This document shows, piece by piece, positions 1-8,034 of a DNA stretch of 64,000 bases. How positions within the stretch are numbered: the stretch's first letter is position 1; every line of letters starts with the position of its first letter. The stretch is from Chitinophaga pinensis (GTDB lineage: Bacteria; Bacteroidota; Bacteroidia; Chitinophagales; Chitinophagaceae), in the NCBI GenBank assembly GCA_902167325.1, contig LR632930.1:1550001-1614000 (forward strand). Reading direction: 5' to 3'. A program made the position numbers and the translations under genes. The notes under the pieces are model-generated. The model worked only from the letters and a program-made list of their open reading frames with translations. It was not told where the DNA came from and ran no database searches.

Positions 1-469
1 CTCCACTGCCGTTAAGCTCGGTTATAAACTGGTTGGTCCGGATAGTGTCGGGAGTGGTTACACCGCCGGATCCGGAAAAGACGATTTTGCGATATTGTTC
101 GCTCTGGATATGTACAATGATCTGTTTATGTCTTTTAAGGTTGAGTCCGTTGCGCATTTTAACGCGGAGGGTGGTGCCAGCCACATAGGTTTCCACATAG
201 CGCATCACATTATCTTCCGCTTCGATGGTGAGCGGGATGGCGGGGCCTTGCTTAACAATGACATCCATGGAGCCGTCGATGGTCACATCTTCGAAGCGGC
301 CTACAGACCTCTCTTCGGAGATCATCCGGCCTGAACCGTTTACATTTTCGCGGCTGCAACCGGTAAGGATGAAGCCGAAGATAGCCAGCAGGCATAAGAG
401 GAGTGAGGCGCCGAGGCTGCCGATGGTGAGTACTGATTCGTTTTTTGCCGTCATTTTCATTACTGTCAT
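1..469 (-). CDS. DUF2807 (head GIN domain) lipoprotein, C-terminus cut by window edge
   Basis: An open frame of 156 codons runs off the left edge, so the C-terminus is missing. Reading on the minus strand, three in-frame ATGs lie at 469, 460 and 454; a hydrophobic stretch then ends in LTGC, a lipobox, so the product should be a lipoprotein. The mature part begins with GSGRMISEERSVGRFEDV and continues with IDGSMDVIVKQG, the pattern of the Bacteroidota DUF2807 (putative auto-transporter adhesin, head GIN) family, which folds as a beta-helix-like repeat. The function of the family is unknown; a cell-envelope location is inferred from the signal. The choice among the three ATGs is uncertain. Confidence 0.75.
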   Translation of the reverse strand, partial: MTVMKMTAKNESVLTIGSLGASLLLCLLAIFGFILTGCSRENVNGSGRMISEERSVGRFEDVTIDGSMDVIVKQGPAIPLTIEAEDNVMRYVETYVAGTTLRVKMRNGLNLKRHKQIIVHIQSEQYRKIVFSGSGGVTTPDTIRTNQFITELNGSG

Positions 470-546
470 TTTTTTTAGGGGTAATTCCGCAATGGGAGCG
501 GATGTAATTATGACGGCGAACGGGGAGCCTACCCCCAGAAGGACTG

Positions 547-587
547 AAAAAAAATAAGCCGGCCGCCTGAGTAAGGCGGACCGGCTT
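547..587 (-). terminator. Rho-independent terminator of the small secreted-protein gene
   Basis: A perfect 13-base stem is interrupted by one extra base: arms 556-568 and 574-587 with a five-base loop. The minus strand continues into a run of T (A run 547-554 on the plus strand). It lies 31 bp after the stop of the minus-strand gene at 618-935. Confidence 0.85.
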
Positions 588-617
588 GATTAACCCCTAT
601 GAAAACCAACTATTTAC

Positions 618-935
618 TTATTGTGCAAGTTTGATTTCGCCAAGGTCGGTAGATTTACCGTCCTCAACTTTTACGTCGGTGATGGTAGCATCCTTGAAAG
701 GTTCTTTAGCATCAATTACTACGGTGTAAGTGCCTGCTTTAGCTTCAGCGAAGGAGAAAGCACCATCAGCAATGGGAGCTTTCAGTGTGTCTGTCCCGGA
801 AACTGCCCAGGCTTCAGTAGCACCATCTGCAGGAACTACTTTACCACCGATGGAACCGCCTGCGATACCTTTGAAGGCGAATGCGCCGAATGCAACGGCC
901 GCAACTGCTAACAAACTCATTTTTGCTCTTTTCAT
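618..935 (-). CDS. small secreted protein with a carboxypeptidase-regulatory-like domain
   Basis: The product is 105 residues if translation starts at the ATG at 935 (MKRAKMSLL); an ATG three codons upstream at 944 is less typical. It has a signal peptide of about 25 residues with an alanine-rich core, then one short beta-sandwich-type domain with IGGKVVPADGATEAWAVSG and AGTYTVVIDAKEP, resembling the CarboxypepD_reg-like/transthyretin fold seen in many secreted Bacteroidota proteins. No catalytic residues are visible. It is monocistronic, with its own terminator, and is probably periplasmic or exported. The role is unknown. Confidence 0.65.
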   Translation of the reverse strand: MKRAKMSLLAVAAVAFGAFAFKGIAGGSIGGKVVPADGATEAWAVSGTDTLKAPIADGAFSFAEAKAGTYTVVIDAKEPFKDATITDVKVEDGKSTDLGEIKLAQ

Positions 936-1473
936 AGCATACAATTTTTAAGGTTTAATAATAAAGAATGGTTTAAGTAGTAATCGATTCTATAAGCAAA
1001 ACTTTTAGTGCTGAAATACTGTGTGCTGTTGAGTTTTTTGCAATTACCATGCCACTTGATCAAAATCCGCCTCTTTAACAATTCTTTATAAATCCTTTAA
1101 CAGTATGGGTTTGCGGAGAATTAAAATACTACTTATTTGCGTAGTGTCGTAGACGTTAGTTTAGTTAATTCCCACCCTGTAAAGGGTTTCAAGGTAGTTT
1201 TAACTGTTGTTTATCGTCTTTTTCTCACGCCCGATAAAATAACAAATACCTTGCCGGAAAAACTGCTGTAGTGGTTTTGGAATGCCCCATTCCATATAGT
1301 TATGGGTAAAGTCTACTTGTTTTGTGTACTTTTAAAGCCGGAAATTACAGGGGAATTACCCGTCTATTCTGTAATTTTACAGATTAGAAAAAAGCCTGCA
1401 GGAACCGGGTTGGCACCCGGACGGCAGGCCAACGTATTTGTCCATTATATATATTATCATAAAGCAAACACCA
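936..1473. other. noncoding region between divergent genes, with korA leader hairpins
   Basis: About 540 bp separates the small secreted-protein gene (minus) from korA (plus). No convincing gene is present. The left half is AT-rich and featureless apart from probable promoter sequence for the minus gene. The right end holds two hairpins upstream of korA (1342-1377 and 1394-1429), described separately. Confidence 0.7.
1342..1429 (+). promoter_or_regulatory. two consecutive hairpins in the korA leader
   Basis: Hairpin one pairs AAATTACAG (1342-1350) with CTGTAATTT (1369-1377). Hairpin two pairs GCCTGC (1394-1399) with GCAGGC (1424-1429) and, inside it, CCGGGT (1405-1410) with ACCCGG (1415-1420) around a TGGC loop. 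On the minus strand hairpin two is followed by six T, so it could also stop antisense transcription. It does not match a riboswitch class I can recognise by eye. It ends 44 bp before the korA start, so a role as a leader or attenuator is possible but unproven. Confidence 0.45.
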
Positions 1474-3321
1474 ATGTCCGATAGAACGATTCAACAGATA
1501 GAGGATGTAGTGATAAAATTCGCGGGCGACAGCGGCGATGGTATGCAGCTGACCGGAACGCAATTCTCCAATAATACGGCCCTGATCGGGAACGACCTTA
1601 GTACCTTCCCGGACTTCCCGGCCGAGATCCGTGCCCCACAGGGTACCCTTCCCGGAGTAAGCGGCTTCCAGCTGCACTTCTCATCTAACCGCATCTTTAC
1701 CCCCGGCGATGCCTGCGATGTACTCGTAGCCATGAACGCCGCAGCCCTTAAAGCCAACCTGAAAGGACTGAAGAAGGGCGGTATCATCATTGCCAATACC
1801 GATGGCTTTGATGCCAAGAACCTCCGCCTCGCTAATTATCCCGATGGCATCAATCCCCTGGAAGACGGCTCCCTCGTCAACTACCAGCTCCATACCATGG
1901 ATGTCACTAAAATGACCCGGGAAGCCCTCAAGGAAAGCCCCCTCGGCATGAAAGAGAAAGACCGCGCCAAAAATATGTTTGTGCTCGGTTTCCTCTACTG
2001 GCTCTATGACCGCGACATGCAGAGCACCCTCAACTTCCTCAACGACAAATTCGGTAAGAAGCCCGATATCCTCGAAAGCAACGTTAAAGTACTGCAGGCA
2101 GGTTATCACTTCGCAGAAACCGTGGAAGCCTTCGCCTCCAGGTTCAGAGTGGAGAAGGCCCGCATGGAACCCGGTACCTATCGCAGTATTACAGGCAACA
2201 CCGCCCTGTCTTACGGCCTCGTCGCAGCAGGACAGCAATCCGGCCTGCCCCTTTTCCTCGGCACCTACCCCATTACCCCCGCGTCAGATATCCTGCATGA
2301 ACTGAGCCGCTACAAGAACTTCGGTATCCGTACCTTCCAGGCAGAAGATGAGATTGCCGGTATTGCCTCGGCCATTGGCGCGTCTTATGGTGGGCATATG
2401 GGTATTACCACCACTTCCGGACCCGGTGTAGCCCTGAAAGGCGAAGCCATGGGCCTGGCAGTAATGCTGGAAATTCCTCTCCTGATCATTGATATTCAAC
2501 GTGGTGGCCCCTCAACCGGGTTACCCACCAAAACTGAGCAGTCTGACCTCCTGCAGGCTTATTACGGCCGTAACGGCGAATGCCCTATGCCCGTAGTAGC
2601 AGCAGCTACCCCGTCTGACTGCTTCAATATGGCATTTGAAGCCTTCCGCATTTCCGTACAGCACATGACGCCTGTAATCCTCCTCAGCGATGGTTATATC
2701 GCCAATGGTGCGGAACCTTGGCGCTTCCCTAAGCAGGCTGATCTGCCTAAGATAGAAGTGAAATTCAAGAAGGGGCTGGCGGAAGACGAAGAAACCTTCC
2801 TGCCTTACCAGCGCGATGAGAACCTGGTGCGCCCCTGGGCGGTACCCGGTACACCTGGCCTGGAGCACCGTATCGGTGGGCTGGAAAAGCAGAACATCAC
2901 CGGCAACGTAAGCTATGATCCTGAAAACCACCAGCTCATGGTGAAGATCCGTCAGGAGAAAGTGGATAAGATCGCAGATCATATTCCGTTGCAGGATATC
3001 GAAGTAGGACCGGAAAAAGGTAAAGTACTTGTGCTGGGCTGGGGTTCCACCTTCGGTGCCATTAAGAGTGCAGTGCTGGAACTGCTGGCCGAAGGACATG
3101 AAGTGGCTCATGCGCACATCCGCTACCTGCGCCCCTTCCCCCGCAATCTCGAAGAGATCCTTCACAGCTACGACCATGTGCTGATCCCTGAGATCAACAA
3201 TGGCCAGCTCATTAAGATCATCCGCGAACAATTCCTTATCCCTGCCAAAGGTTACAATAAGGTCATGGGAGTGCCCATTACCAAAGGTGAACTGGTGGAA
3301 AAGATCCGCGAACTATTGTAA
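1474..3321 (+). CDS. korA: 2-oxoacid:ferredoxin oxidoreductase, fused gamma-alpha subunit
   Basis: The product is 615 residues from the ATG at 1474 (MSDRTIQQIEDVV); an upstream in-frame ATG at 1438 would add an unconserved leader. Residues about 10-190 form the gamma domain (VIKFAGDSGDGMQLTG). Residues about 215-430 form the alpha, pyrimidine-binding domain, with GTYPITPASDIL and the family signature RGGPSTGLPTKTEQSDL. The rest is domain II. The family oxidises 2-oxoglutarate or related 2-oxoacids to acyl-CoA with reduction of ferredoxin, and needs a separate beta subunit carrying thiamine diphosphate and an iron-sulfur cluster. That korB gene, normally directly downstream, is absent here: a terminator follows the stop. 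Substrate specificity is inferred from family resemblance. Confidence 0.9.
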   Translation: MSDRTIQQIEDVVIKFAGDSGDGMQLTGTQFSNNTALIGNDLSTFPDFPAEIRAPQGTLPGVSGFQLHFSSNRIFTPGDACDVLVAMNAAALKANLKGLKKGGIIIANTDGFDAKNLRLANYPDGINPLEDGSLVNYQLHTMDVTKMTREALKESPLGMKEKDRAKNMFVLGFLYWLYDRDMQSTLNFLNDKFGKKPDILESNVKVLQAGYHFAETVEAFASRFRVEKARMEPGTYRSITGNTALSYGLVAAGQQSGLPLFLGTYPITPASDILHELSRYKNFGIRTFQAEDEIAGIASAIGASYGGHMGITTTSGPGVALKGEAMGLAVMLEIPLLIIDIQRGGPSTGLPTKTEQSDLLQAYYGRNGECPMPVVAAATPSDCFNMAFEAFRISVQHMTPVILLSDGYIANGAEPWRFPKQADLPKIEVKFKKGLAEDEETFLPYQRDENLVRPWAVPGTPGLEHRIGGLEKQNITGNVSYDPENHQLMVKIRQEKVDKIADHIPLQDIEVGPEKGKVLVLGWGSTFGAIKSAVLELLAEGHEVAHAHIRYLRPFPRNLEEILHSYDHVLIPEINNGQLIKIIREQFLIPAKGYNKVMGVPITKGELVEKIRELL

Positions 3322-3338
3322 GCAGATATATCATGATA

Positions 3339-3382
3339 AAAAAGGGCGGTTGCTGCGAAAAGCGGTAACCGCCTTTTTCGTA
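3339..3382 (+). terminator. terminator after korA
   Basis: An inverted repeat with outer arms GGCGGTT and AACCGCC is followed on the plus strand by TTTTTCG. It lies about 20 bp after the korA stop and ends just before the next gene, so korA seems to be transcribed alone. Confidence 0.75.
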
Positions 3383-3408
3383 TATTGTTTTACGTAACCC
3401 TTTCCGCT

Positions 3409-4005
3409 ATGAACCTGAGGCTCCCATTTAACCGAATAATGACGCTTGCGCTGGTGCCAGTCTTTTACCTGACTACCGCGTTTCAAAATCCTCATTCACA
3501 GGTATATGACATTTATTTTGGCAACAATGCCAATCCCATCGGCACCCTCACCGTTAAGCAGGCCAAAACCGCCGAAGGGAGGACCAACTCCATGTCGAGC
3601 AGGGTACAATCTAAACTGATGGCCCGGATGGAAGTGGATATAATCTCCGTTTTCCGGAATAATGTGCTGCACGAGTCGAAGGCGGAACGTAAAGGGGAGT
3701 TACTTACTTCAGTAAGGCAATCGGGGAAGAAATATGTAGTGATCCATAAAGGCGAGACCCGAACCCTCGATCTGGCCGGGATTATCTTCAGTGTAGGAGA
3801 CCTCTACTTCACGGAGCCGGAAGGGGTAGCGTCCGTTTTCAGCGAAACGCTGGCCCGGGAGCTGGTGATCCGCCACCTGGGTAACCACCTGTATGAGCTG
3901 CAGTTACCGGAAGGTAAACGGAATGTATACCATTACTCCAAAGGAAAATGTACAGAAGTGGAAGTAAACCATGCTTTGGGCAAGGCCCGTTTTGTTTTAA
4001 GGTAA
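3409..4005 (+). CDS. secreted protein of unknown function, DUF6134-like
   Basis: The product is 198 residues from the ATG at 3409 (MNLRLPFNRI), which gives a normal signal peptide ending near YLTTAFQ; the ATG at 3385 lies close to the korA terminator and is less likely. The mature part is beta-rich: VYDIYFGNNANPIGTLTV, then ARMEVDIISVFRNNVLHES. This pattern resembles the Bacteroidota family I know as DUF6134 (uncharacterised periplasmic proteins). No catalytic motif is visible. The gene stands alone between the korA terminator and a long repeat-bearing noncoding region. Confidence 0.6.
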   Translation: MNLRLPFNRIMTLALVPVFYLTTAFQNPHSQVYDIYFGNNANPIGTLTVKQAKTAEGRTNSMSSRVQSKLMARMEVDIISVFRNNVLHESKAERKGELLTSVRQSGKKYVVIHKGETRTLDLAGIIFSVGDLYFTEPEGVASVFSETLARELVIRHLGNHLYELQLPEGKRNVYHYSKGKCTEVEVNHALGKARFVLR

Positions 4006-4057
4006 TTGTTCAACTTCTCGTTGTACCGGCATCTTATCCCCAAAAGCCTGCCGACAT

Positions 4058-4101
4058 CCCCCTGCCATCCTTCAGTGATCCTTCAGTGGTGGTACTGGGG
4101 C
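4058..4101. repeat. 11-bp-period array A (CCTTCAGTGAT type)
   Basis: Four 11-bp units; the central two are CCTTCAGTGAT (4069-4079) and CCTTCAGTGGT (4080-4090). Positions 4065-4087 are identical, in reverse complement, to 60416-60438, some 56 kb away. Confidence 0.7.
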
Positions 4102-4120
4102 TGTGGGATCACTCTTCTTC

Positions 4121-4197
4121 TTTACAGGTTTATTATTTACTATTTATCTATCGTTTACTACTGTCTTACTTATCGTTTACTTTTAGGTAACTGATAG
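4121..4197. repeat. 11-bp-period array B (TTTAC type)
   Basis: Seven consecutive 11-bp units start at 4121, 4132, 4143, 4154, 4165, 4176 and 4187. The second base is T and the fourth base is A in all seven; TTTAC opens three of them, and TATCGTTTAC occurs twice exactly 22 bp apart. Confidence 0.65.
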
Positions 4198-4263
4198 TAC
4201 CTTCTTTCGATGTTTTTAGTATACATACTTGTATACAAGCCGCTACAGCACTGCATGTGTTCC

Positions 4264-4351
4264 CTGTAAATACACTGTTACCCTGCATTAACTACGCATT
4301 ATCCCCGGAGTATCTACGGAGTAACCCTGAAGTAACCATGGAGTAGCTGTG
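4264..4351. repeat. 11-bp-period array C (GAGTA type)
   Basis: Eight consecutive 11-bp units start at 4264, 4275, 4286, 4297, 4308, 4319, 4330 and 4341, for example CATTAACTACG, CATTATCCCCG, GAGTATCTACG, GAGTAACCCTG and AAGTAACCATG. Base 4 is T in all eight, base 5 is A in seven and base 11 is G in seven. The period is not a multiple of three, so this is not coding sequence. Confidence 0.7.
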
Positions 4352-4461
4352 GCGTTGTCTCGTCCTGAAATAGCTTTACAGATTCCTGAATTAATCCTGC
4401 CACTGCCTTACGGGGTAATCCTATCATCCAGTCACTATGGGAAAGATTGAGAGGGTATGAG

Positions 4462-4499
4462 GAAAATAAAAAGCCGTCCCGGTAAATGTGGGACGGCTT
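4462..4499 (-). terminator. terminator of the Gfo/Idh/MocA gene
   Basis: Perfect 10-bp stem AAGCCGTCCC (4471-4480) with GGGACGGCTT (4490-4499). The minus strand continues as TTTTTATTTTCC. It lies 20 bp after the stop codon at 4520. Confidence 0.9.
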
Positions 4500-4519
4500 C
4501 TCTTGTATTGCTGTTGGGC

Positions 4520-5710
4520 TTACAGTACTTTTTCGATGATCTGACCGGTTTTCTTGTCTTTCAGAATCAGTTTCTGACTGCCGAAATGTGTCATTTCTTC
4601 TTTGATGAGGTAGAACTGTTCGTTGTAGCTGGTGAGGGCTTTTTCTTTCTGAACGCCTTCCTGTCCGCGCCAAACGGGGAGGTTTACAGGTTCCCACTGT
4701 TTGGAGGTGGAGGAGCGGTAGGCGGCATCGAGGATAGCGTTCACCACATATCCGTCGTAGAACGTTTCCTGAGGTGCTTTACCTGCTTCCACTGCGTTGA
4801 ACATATCCGCAAACATGTGGTTGTAACCCAGCTCATTCAGCTCATCGCCCACGGGAAAGAGCCAGCCGGAATTGCTTTCTGCTTTTTCTGCCACATAATC
4901 TGCCCCCTTGCCGGTGGTGAACATATCGAAACCGGTACGGAGGAAGCTGTTGAGCCAGATGGTGCCTTCTGAACCCATTACTTCATCGCGCAGGTCGAGT
5001 CCACCGCGGAAGGTCCAGCTAACTTCGAATTGACCGATGGCGCCATTCTCGTATTTCACGAGGCCGATGGCATGGTCTTCCGCTTCAATGGGTTTCACTT
5101 GCGTATCGGCCCAGCACATTACTTCGATGGGCTTAATATCTTTCCCGATAAAGCTGCGGGCAATTTCCACGCAATGGCATCCGAGGTCGAGCATACAACC
5201 ACCGCCGGCCTGTTCCTTATCCCAGAACCATTCTGAGTGGGGGCCGGGATGCGTTTCGCGGGACTTTGCCCAGAGTATCTTACCCAAGGCGCCGGCTTTT
5301 ACACTTTGGAGTGCTTTGAGGAATTTGGGGGTATACACGAGGTCTTCGAGGTAACCATTGAAGATGCCCGCCTTTTCCACGGCTTCCATCATGCGCTGTG
5401 CCTCTTCCGCATTACGGCCGAGGGGTTTGGTACACATTACGGCCTTTTTAGCTTTACAGCAGGCCAGCACAGCGGCTTCATGGAGATTGTTGGGAAGGGC
5501 GATGCAAACCATATCCACATCGGGATGGTTGATCGCGGCTTCCATGTCGGTTGTCCAATGGTCGCATTTGTAATCTTCCGCGAACTTCTTCGCGCTTTCT
5601 TCGCGACGGGAATAGATACTTACGATCTTATCCCGGCTTCTTTGTCCCTGTAGAGAATCTGCATAGAATCGTCCGATAAACCCGGACCCCAGCATTGCAA
5701 TTTTCGCCAT
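4520..5710 (-). CDS. Gfo/Idh/MocA-family NAD(P)-dependent oxidoreductase
   Basis: The product is 396 residues. The N-terminal Rossmann fold carries the nucleotide loop LGSGFIGRF (residues 7-15). The family lysine motif, usually EKP, appears as CTKPLG (Lys95-Pro96). The catalytic histidine region is [14 protein letters not shown] (Asp175, His179), followed by a C-terminal alpha/beta domain. Such enzymes oxidise or epimerise sugars, inositols or related polyols in the cytoplasm. It is the second gene of a two-gene minus-strand operon, 23 bp after an MFS carrier gene, so the carrier may bring in its substrate. The exact substrate cannot be read from the sequence. Confidence 0.88.
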   Translation of the reverse strand: MAKIAMLGSGFIGRFYADSLQGQRSRDKIVSIYSRREESAKKFAEDYKCDHWTTDMEAAINHPDVDMVCIALPNNLHEAAVLACCKAKKAVMCTKPLGRNAEEAQRMMEAVEKAGIFNGYLEDLVYTPKFLKALQSVKAGALGKILWAKSRETHPGPHSEWFWDKEQAGGGCMLDLGCHCVEIARSFIGKDIKPIEVMCWADTQVKPIEAEDHAIGLVKYENGAIGQFEVSWTFRGGLDLRDEVMGSEGTIWLNSFLRTGFDMFTTGKGADYVAEKAESNSGWLFPVGDELNELGYNHMFADMFNAVEAGKAPQETFYDGYVVNAILDAAYRSSTSKQWEPVNLPVWRGQEGVQKEKALTSYNEQFYLIKEEMTHFGSQKLILKDKKTGQIIEKVL

Positions 5711-5733
5711 AGTATGATTGATTTATACGTTAA

Positions 5734-6921
5734 TCAGATTGTTTTTTTATCCCTGAAGGCAATGATGAAATATACCAGTACGGCTGCTGCGATGTAAACG
5801 GGTACCATCCAGATTTGGCTCCAGTCGCGCTGGCCGTTGGTTACATAATGATCGGCCACCATTCCGGAGAAGAGGGTGCCGATAACCATGCCGAGTCCAT
5901 AGGTGGCAAAAGTAAACAGTCCCTGTGCGGCACTCTTGATCTTTTCTCCGGCTTTCTTTTCCGTATAGAGGTAACCGGTTACGAAGAAGAAATCGTAACA
6001 GATGCCGTGCAGGATGATGCCTGCATACAGCATCCAGAGGTTAGCGTCATTATCGCCATTGGCGAAGAAGATATAGCGGATGATCCAGGCGCCCATACCG
6101 AGGATGAGCATCTTTTTCACACCGATCCTGTTCAGCAGTAAGGGAATGGCAAGGATGAAAACGGCTTCAGAGATCTGACCGTAGATCATTTTGCCGGCTG
6201 CATTTTCCATCCCGGCCTCGTTCAGGAACAGGTTGGCGAAGCCATAGTAGAAGCTCAGCGGGATGCAGATGAGGACCGCGGCAATGAAGAACACAGCGTA
6301 AGACCGGTCTTTAAATAATACAACGGCTTCCGCACCCAGCGCCTGTGAGGCGGTCATGGAAGTATTTTTTGCAAGCGGCGGCGTATCCGGCAGTGTGAAA
6401 CTGAAAAGTCCCAGCAGTGTGGAAGCACCGGCAGCGATAATGAAGATGAAATGTGTTTTCTCCACACTGAGGTAGCTGATGAGGATACCTGAAAGTATCC
6501 ATCCGATGGTACCGAACATGCGGATAAGGGGAAATTGCTTCGTGGGGTCCTGCATCTGGGTGAACGCCACGGAATTGCTCAGCGCAATGGTGGGCATATA
6601 TAATAATGAATAGAACAGTACGATGCCGATGAAAACGGTGTTGGAGGTGGTAGTGGTAGCCAGGAGGAGGCATCCGGCACCCAGCAGGTGCAGCACCCCC
6701 ATGATCTTTTGTGCAGAAAAATACCGGTCTGCGATCATACCCACAAAGAAGGGAGATATCATGGTCGCAACGGCCAGTGCCATGTAGGCGTAGCTGATCT
6801 GTTGACCGGAAGATTGAAGGTTGGTAGCCATGTAACTGTTCATGGACACATACCATGCTCCCCAGATAAAGTATTCTAGGAACATCATGAAGGAGAGCTG
6901 AAAGCCTTTACTAGTATTCAC
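5734..6921 (-). CDS. MFS carrier of the nucleoside:H+ symporter type
   Basis: The product is 395 residues with about twelve hydrophobic segments. The start MNTSKGFQLSFMMFLEYFIWGAWYVSM and the internal FVGMIADRYFSAQ loop are typical of the NupG/XapB-like nucleoside:H+ symporter family, which in Bacteroidota is often found next to sugar dehydrogenases. It would sit in the inner membrane and import a nucleoside or sugar-like compound. It is the first gene of the operon with the Gfo/Idh/MocA oxidoreductase. A promoter-like element and repeated GGAGAAAT half-sites lie just upstream, suggesting a regulated unit. The substrate is inferred only from family membership. Confidence 0.82.
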   Translation of the reverse strand: MNTSKGFQLSFMMFLEYFIWGAWYVSMNSYMATNLQSSGQQISYAYMALAVATMISPFFVGMIADRYFSAQKIMGVLHLLGAGCLLLATTTTSNTVFIGIVLFYSLLYMPTIALSNSVAFTQMQDPTKQFPLIRMFGTIGWILSGILISYLSVEKTHFIFIIAAGASTLLGLFSFTLPDTPPLAKNTSMTASQALGAEAVVLFKDRSYAVFFIAAVLICIPLSFYYGFANLFLNEAGMENAAGKMIYGQISEAVFILAIPLLLNRIGVKKMLILGMGAWIIRYIFFANGDNDANLWMLYAGIILHGICYDFFFVTGYLYTEKKAGEKIKSAAQGLFTFATYGLGMVIGTLFSGMVADHYVTNGQRDWSQIWMVPVYIAAAVLVYFIIAFRDKKTI

Positions 6922-6923
6922 GT

Positions 6924-6976
6924 GGAGAATTTTTAAATTTTTTTAATTTCTCCAATATAGAAAAAAGTATTTCTCC
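6924..6976. promoter_or_regulatory. GGAGAAAT half-sites upstream of the MFS operon (possible operator)
   Basis: GGAGAATT at 6924-6931 faces AATTTCTCC at 6945-6953, forming an inverted repeat right before the start codon. A second copy of ATTTCTCC sits at 6969-6976, 23 bp from the first. The sites overlap the likely promoter, as expected for a repressor operator. No regulator gene is adjacent. Confidence 0.4.
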
Positions 6977-6982
6977 CTGCAA
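6952..6982 (-). promoter_or_regulatory. putative promoter of the MFS-oxidoreductase operon
   Basis: On the minus strand TTG (6982-6980) is followed after 20 bp by TATATTGG (6959-6952), one mismatch from the Bacteroidota -7 box TAnnTTTG. It lies about 30 bp before the start codon at 6921. Confidence 0.4.
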
Positions 6983-6991
6983 TCCGTTTTT

Positions 6992-7636
6992 TTAGGATTT
7001 TATCAACTTCTGATAATATTTGCACATTTTCCTGAGTCCGCATTCCCCGCATTTGGGGCTTCGTGCGATGCAGATGTACCGGCCGTGGAGGATGAGCCAG
7101 TGGTGGGCGATGTGCACTTTATCTTCCGGGATATATTTCAGGAGCTGCAGTTCGGTCTGGAGCGGGGTTTTGGCATTGGTGGTGAGGCCGAGGCGTTCGG
7201 AAACACGGAATACATGTGTGTCTACCGCCATATTGGGTTGCTGGTAAATAACACTGGTGATGACGTTGGCGGTTTTGCGGCCTACCCCGGGTAATTTAAC
7301 GAGTTCGGGTACGGTAGATGGGATTTCTCCATTGAAATCATCCATGACCATATTGGCCATGCCTATGAGGTGTTTTGTTTTGTTGTTGGGATAGCTGATG
7401 CTTCGGATGAGGGGGAAAAGCTCATCGAAGGTGGCCTTGCTCAGCGCCGGTATGTCCGGATACTGTTGAAAGATGGCGGGGGTGGTGAGATTGACCCGTT
7501 TGTCGGTACATTGGGCAGACAGGATTACGGCAACCAGCAGTTGATACGGGTTGTCGTACAGCAGTTCAGTTTCTGCATTGGGTGCATGGTGTTCAAAATA
7601 ATCGATTACGTACTGGAACCGTTCTTTTTTCGTCAT
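6992..7636 (-). CDS. nth: endonuclease III, DNA glycosylase/AP lyase
   Basis: The product is 214 residues, the usual length. The helix-hairpin-helix LPGVGRKTANV contains the Schiff-base lysine (Lys121), and VDTHVFRVSERLG contains the catalytic aspartate (Asp139). The C-terminus has the iron-sulfur loop with Cys189, Cys196, Cys199 and Cys205 (spacing C-x6-C-x2-C-x5-C). It removes oxidised pyrimidines from DNA and nicks the abasic site in base excision repair. It follows the small gene at 7655-7870 by 18 bp and is probably cotranscribed with it. Confidence 0.96.
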   Translation of the reverse strand: MTKKERFQYVIDYFEHHAPNAETELLYDNPYQLLVAVILSAQCTDKRVNLTTPAIFQQYPDIPALSKATFDELFPLIRSISYPNNKTKHLIGMANMVMDDFNGEIPSTVPELVKLPGVGRKTANVITSVIYQQPNMAVDTHVFRVSERLGLTTNAKTPLQTELQLLKYIPEDKVHIAHHWLILHGRYICIARSPKCGECGLRKMCKYYQKLIKS

Positions 7637-7654
7637 GCCCGCAAAATAATAAAA

Positions 7655-7870
7655 CTAGCGGTCTTTAGCGGCGTCTTGCGCGTAATCGAAGATGGCGGTG
7701 AGGGTAGCCGTGCGGGGGCTGTACCGGATGGTATCCAGCACCTGGTGTGTTTGCAGATGCAATTGCTTTTCTTCACGCACCAAATCTTGCTCTGGCATAT
7801 GCATGGTTTTTTGTGTAGGATCGGTTACTGCACTTTGAAGGGCAGAAAAAGGCAGGGTAGAATTGCTCAT
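7655..7870 (-). CDS. small protein of unknown function upstream of nth
   Basis: A 71-residue frame starts at the ATG at 7870 (MSNSTLPFSALQSAV); an ATG 17 codons further up is unlikely. The product is soluble and fairly polar, with a possible amphipathic helix in the middle (LVREEKQLHLQTHQVLDTIRY) and no recognisable domain, signal peptide or membrane segment. Support comes from its close spacing to nth (18 bp) and absence of any competing frame. I do not recognise it. Confidence 0.5.
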   Translation of the reverse strand: MSNSTLPFSALQSAVTDPTQKTMHMPEQDLVREEKQLHLQTHQVLDTIRYSPRTATLTAIFDYAQDAAKDR

Positions 7871-8034
7871 GCGTTTGATGGTTGTGTTAGTTGTTAAATG
7901 GATTAAACAAATCCCGGTCACGAAATTCAGATACAGATAAATAACGGAGAATGGCTTGACAGTATTGTTAAACTAGGCTATTTTTTTGATTTTAGCAAGT
8001 TTTTAACAAATGAAGTGGAGTGATAGTCAGGCGG

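Larger units (their letters stand above)
4006..4519. other. noncoding region filled with 11-bp-period repeats
   Basis: The 514 bp between a plus-strand gene and the convergent oxidoreductase gene hold no credible gene. Short open frames here have no family-like features. Most of the stretch 4058-4351 can be divided into 11-bp units in three successive arrays, annotated separately. A terminator for the minus-strand gene lies at 4462-4499. Confidence 0.75.

Noticed and set aside
1394..1429. SAM-type riboswitch before korA
   Set aside because: The hairpin contains GGTTGGCACC-like sequence that recalls SAM riboswitch ends, but the rest of the aptamer core is missing on both strands.
4006..4194. 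Short plus-strand frames between the DUF6134-like gene and the oxidoreductase gene
   Set aside because: They lie in 11-bp-period repeat DNA; the period is not a multiple of three and there are no coding features.
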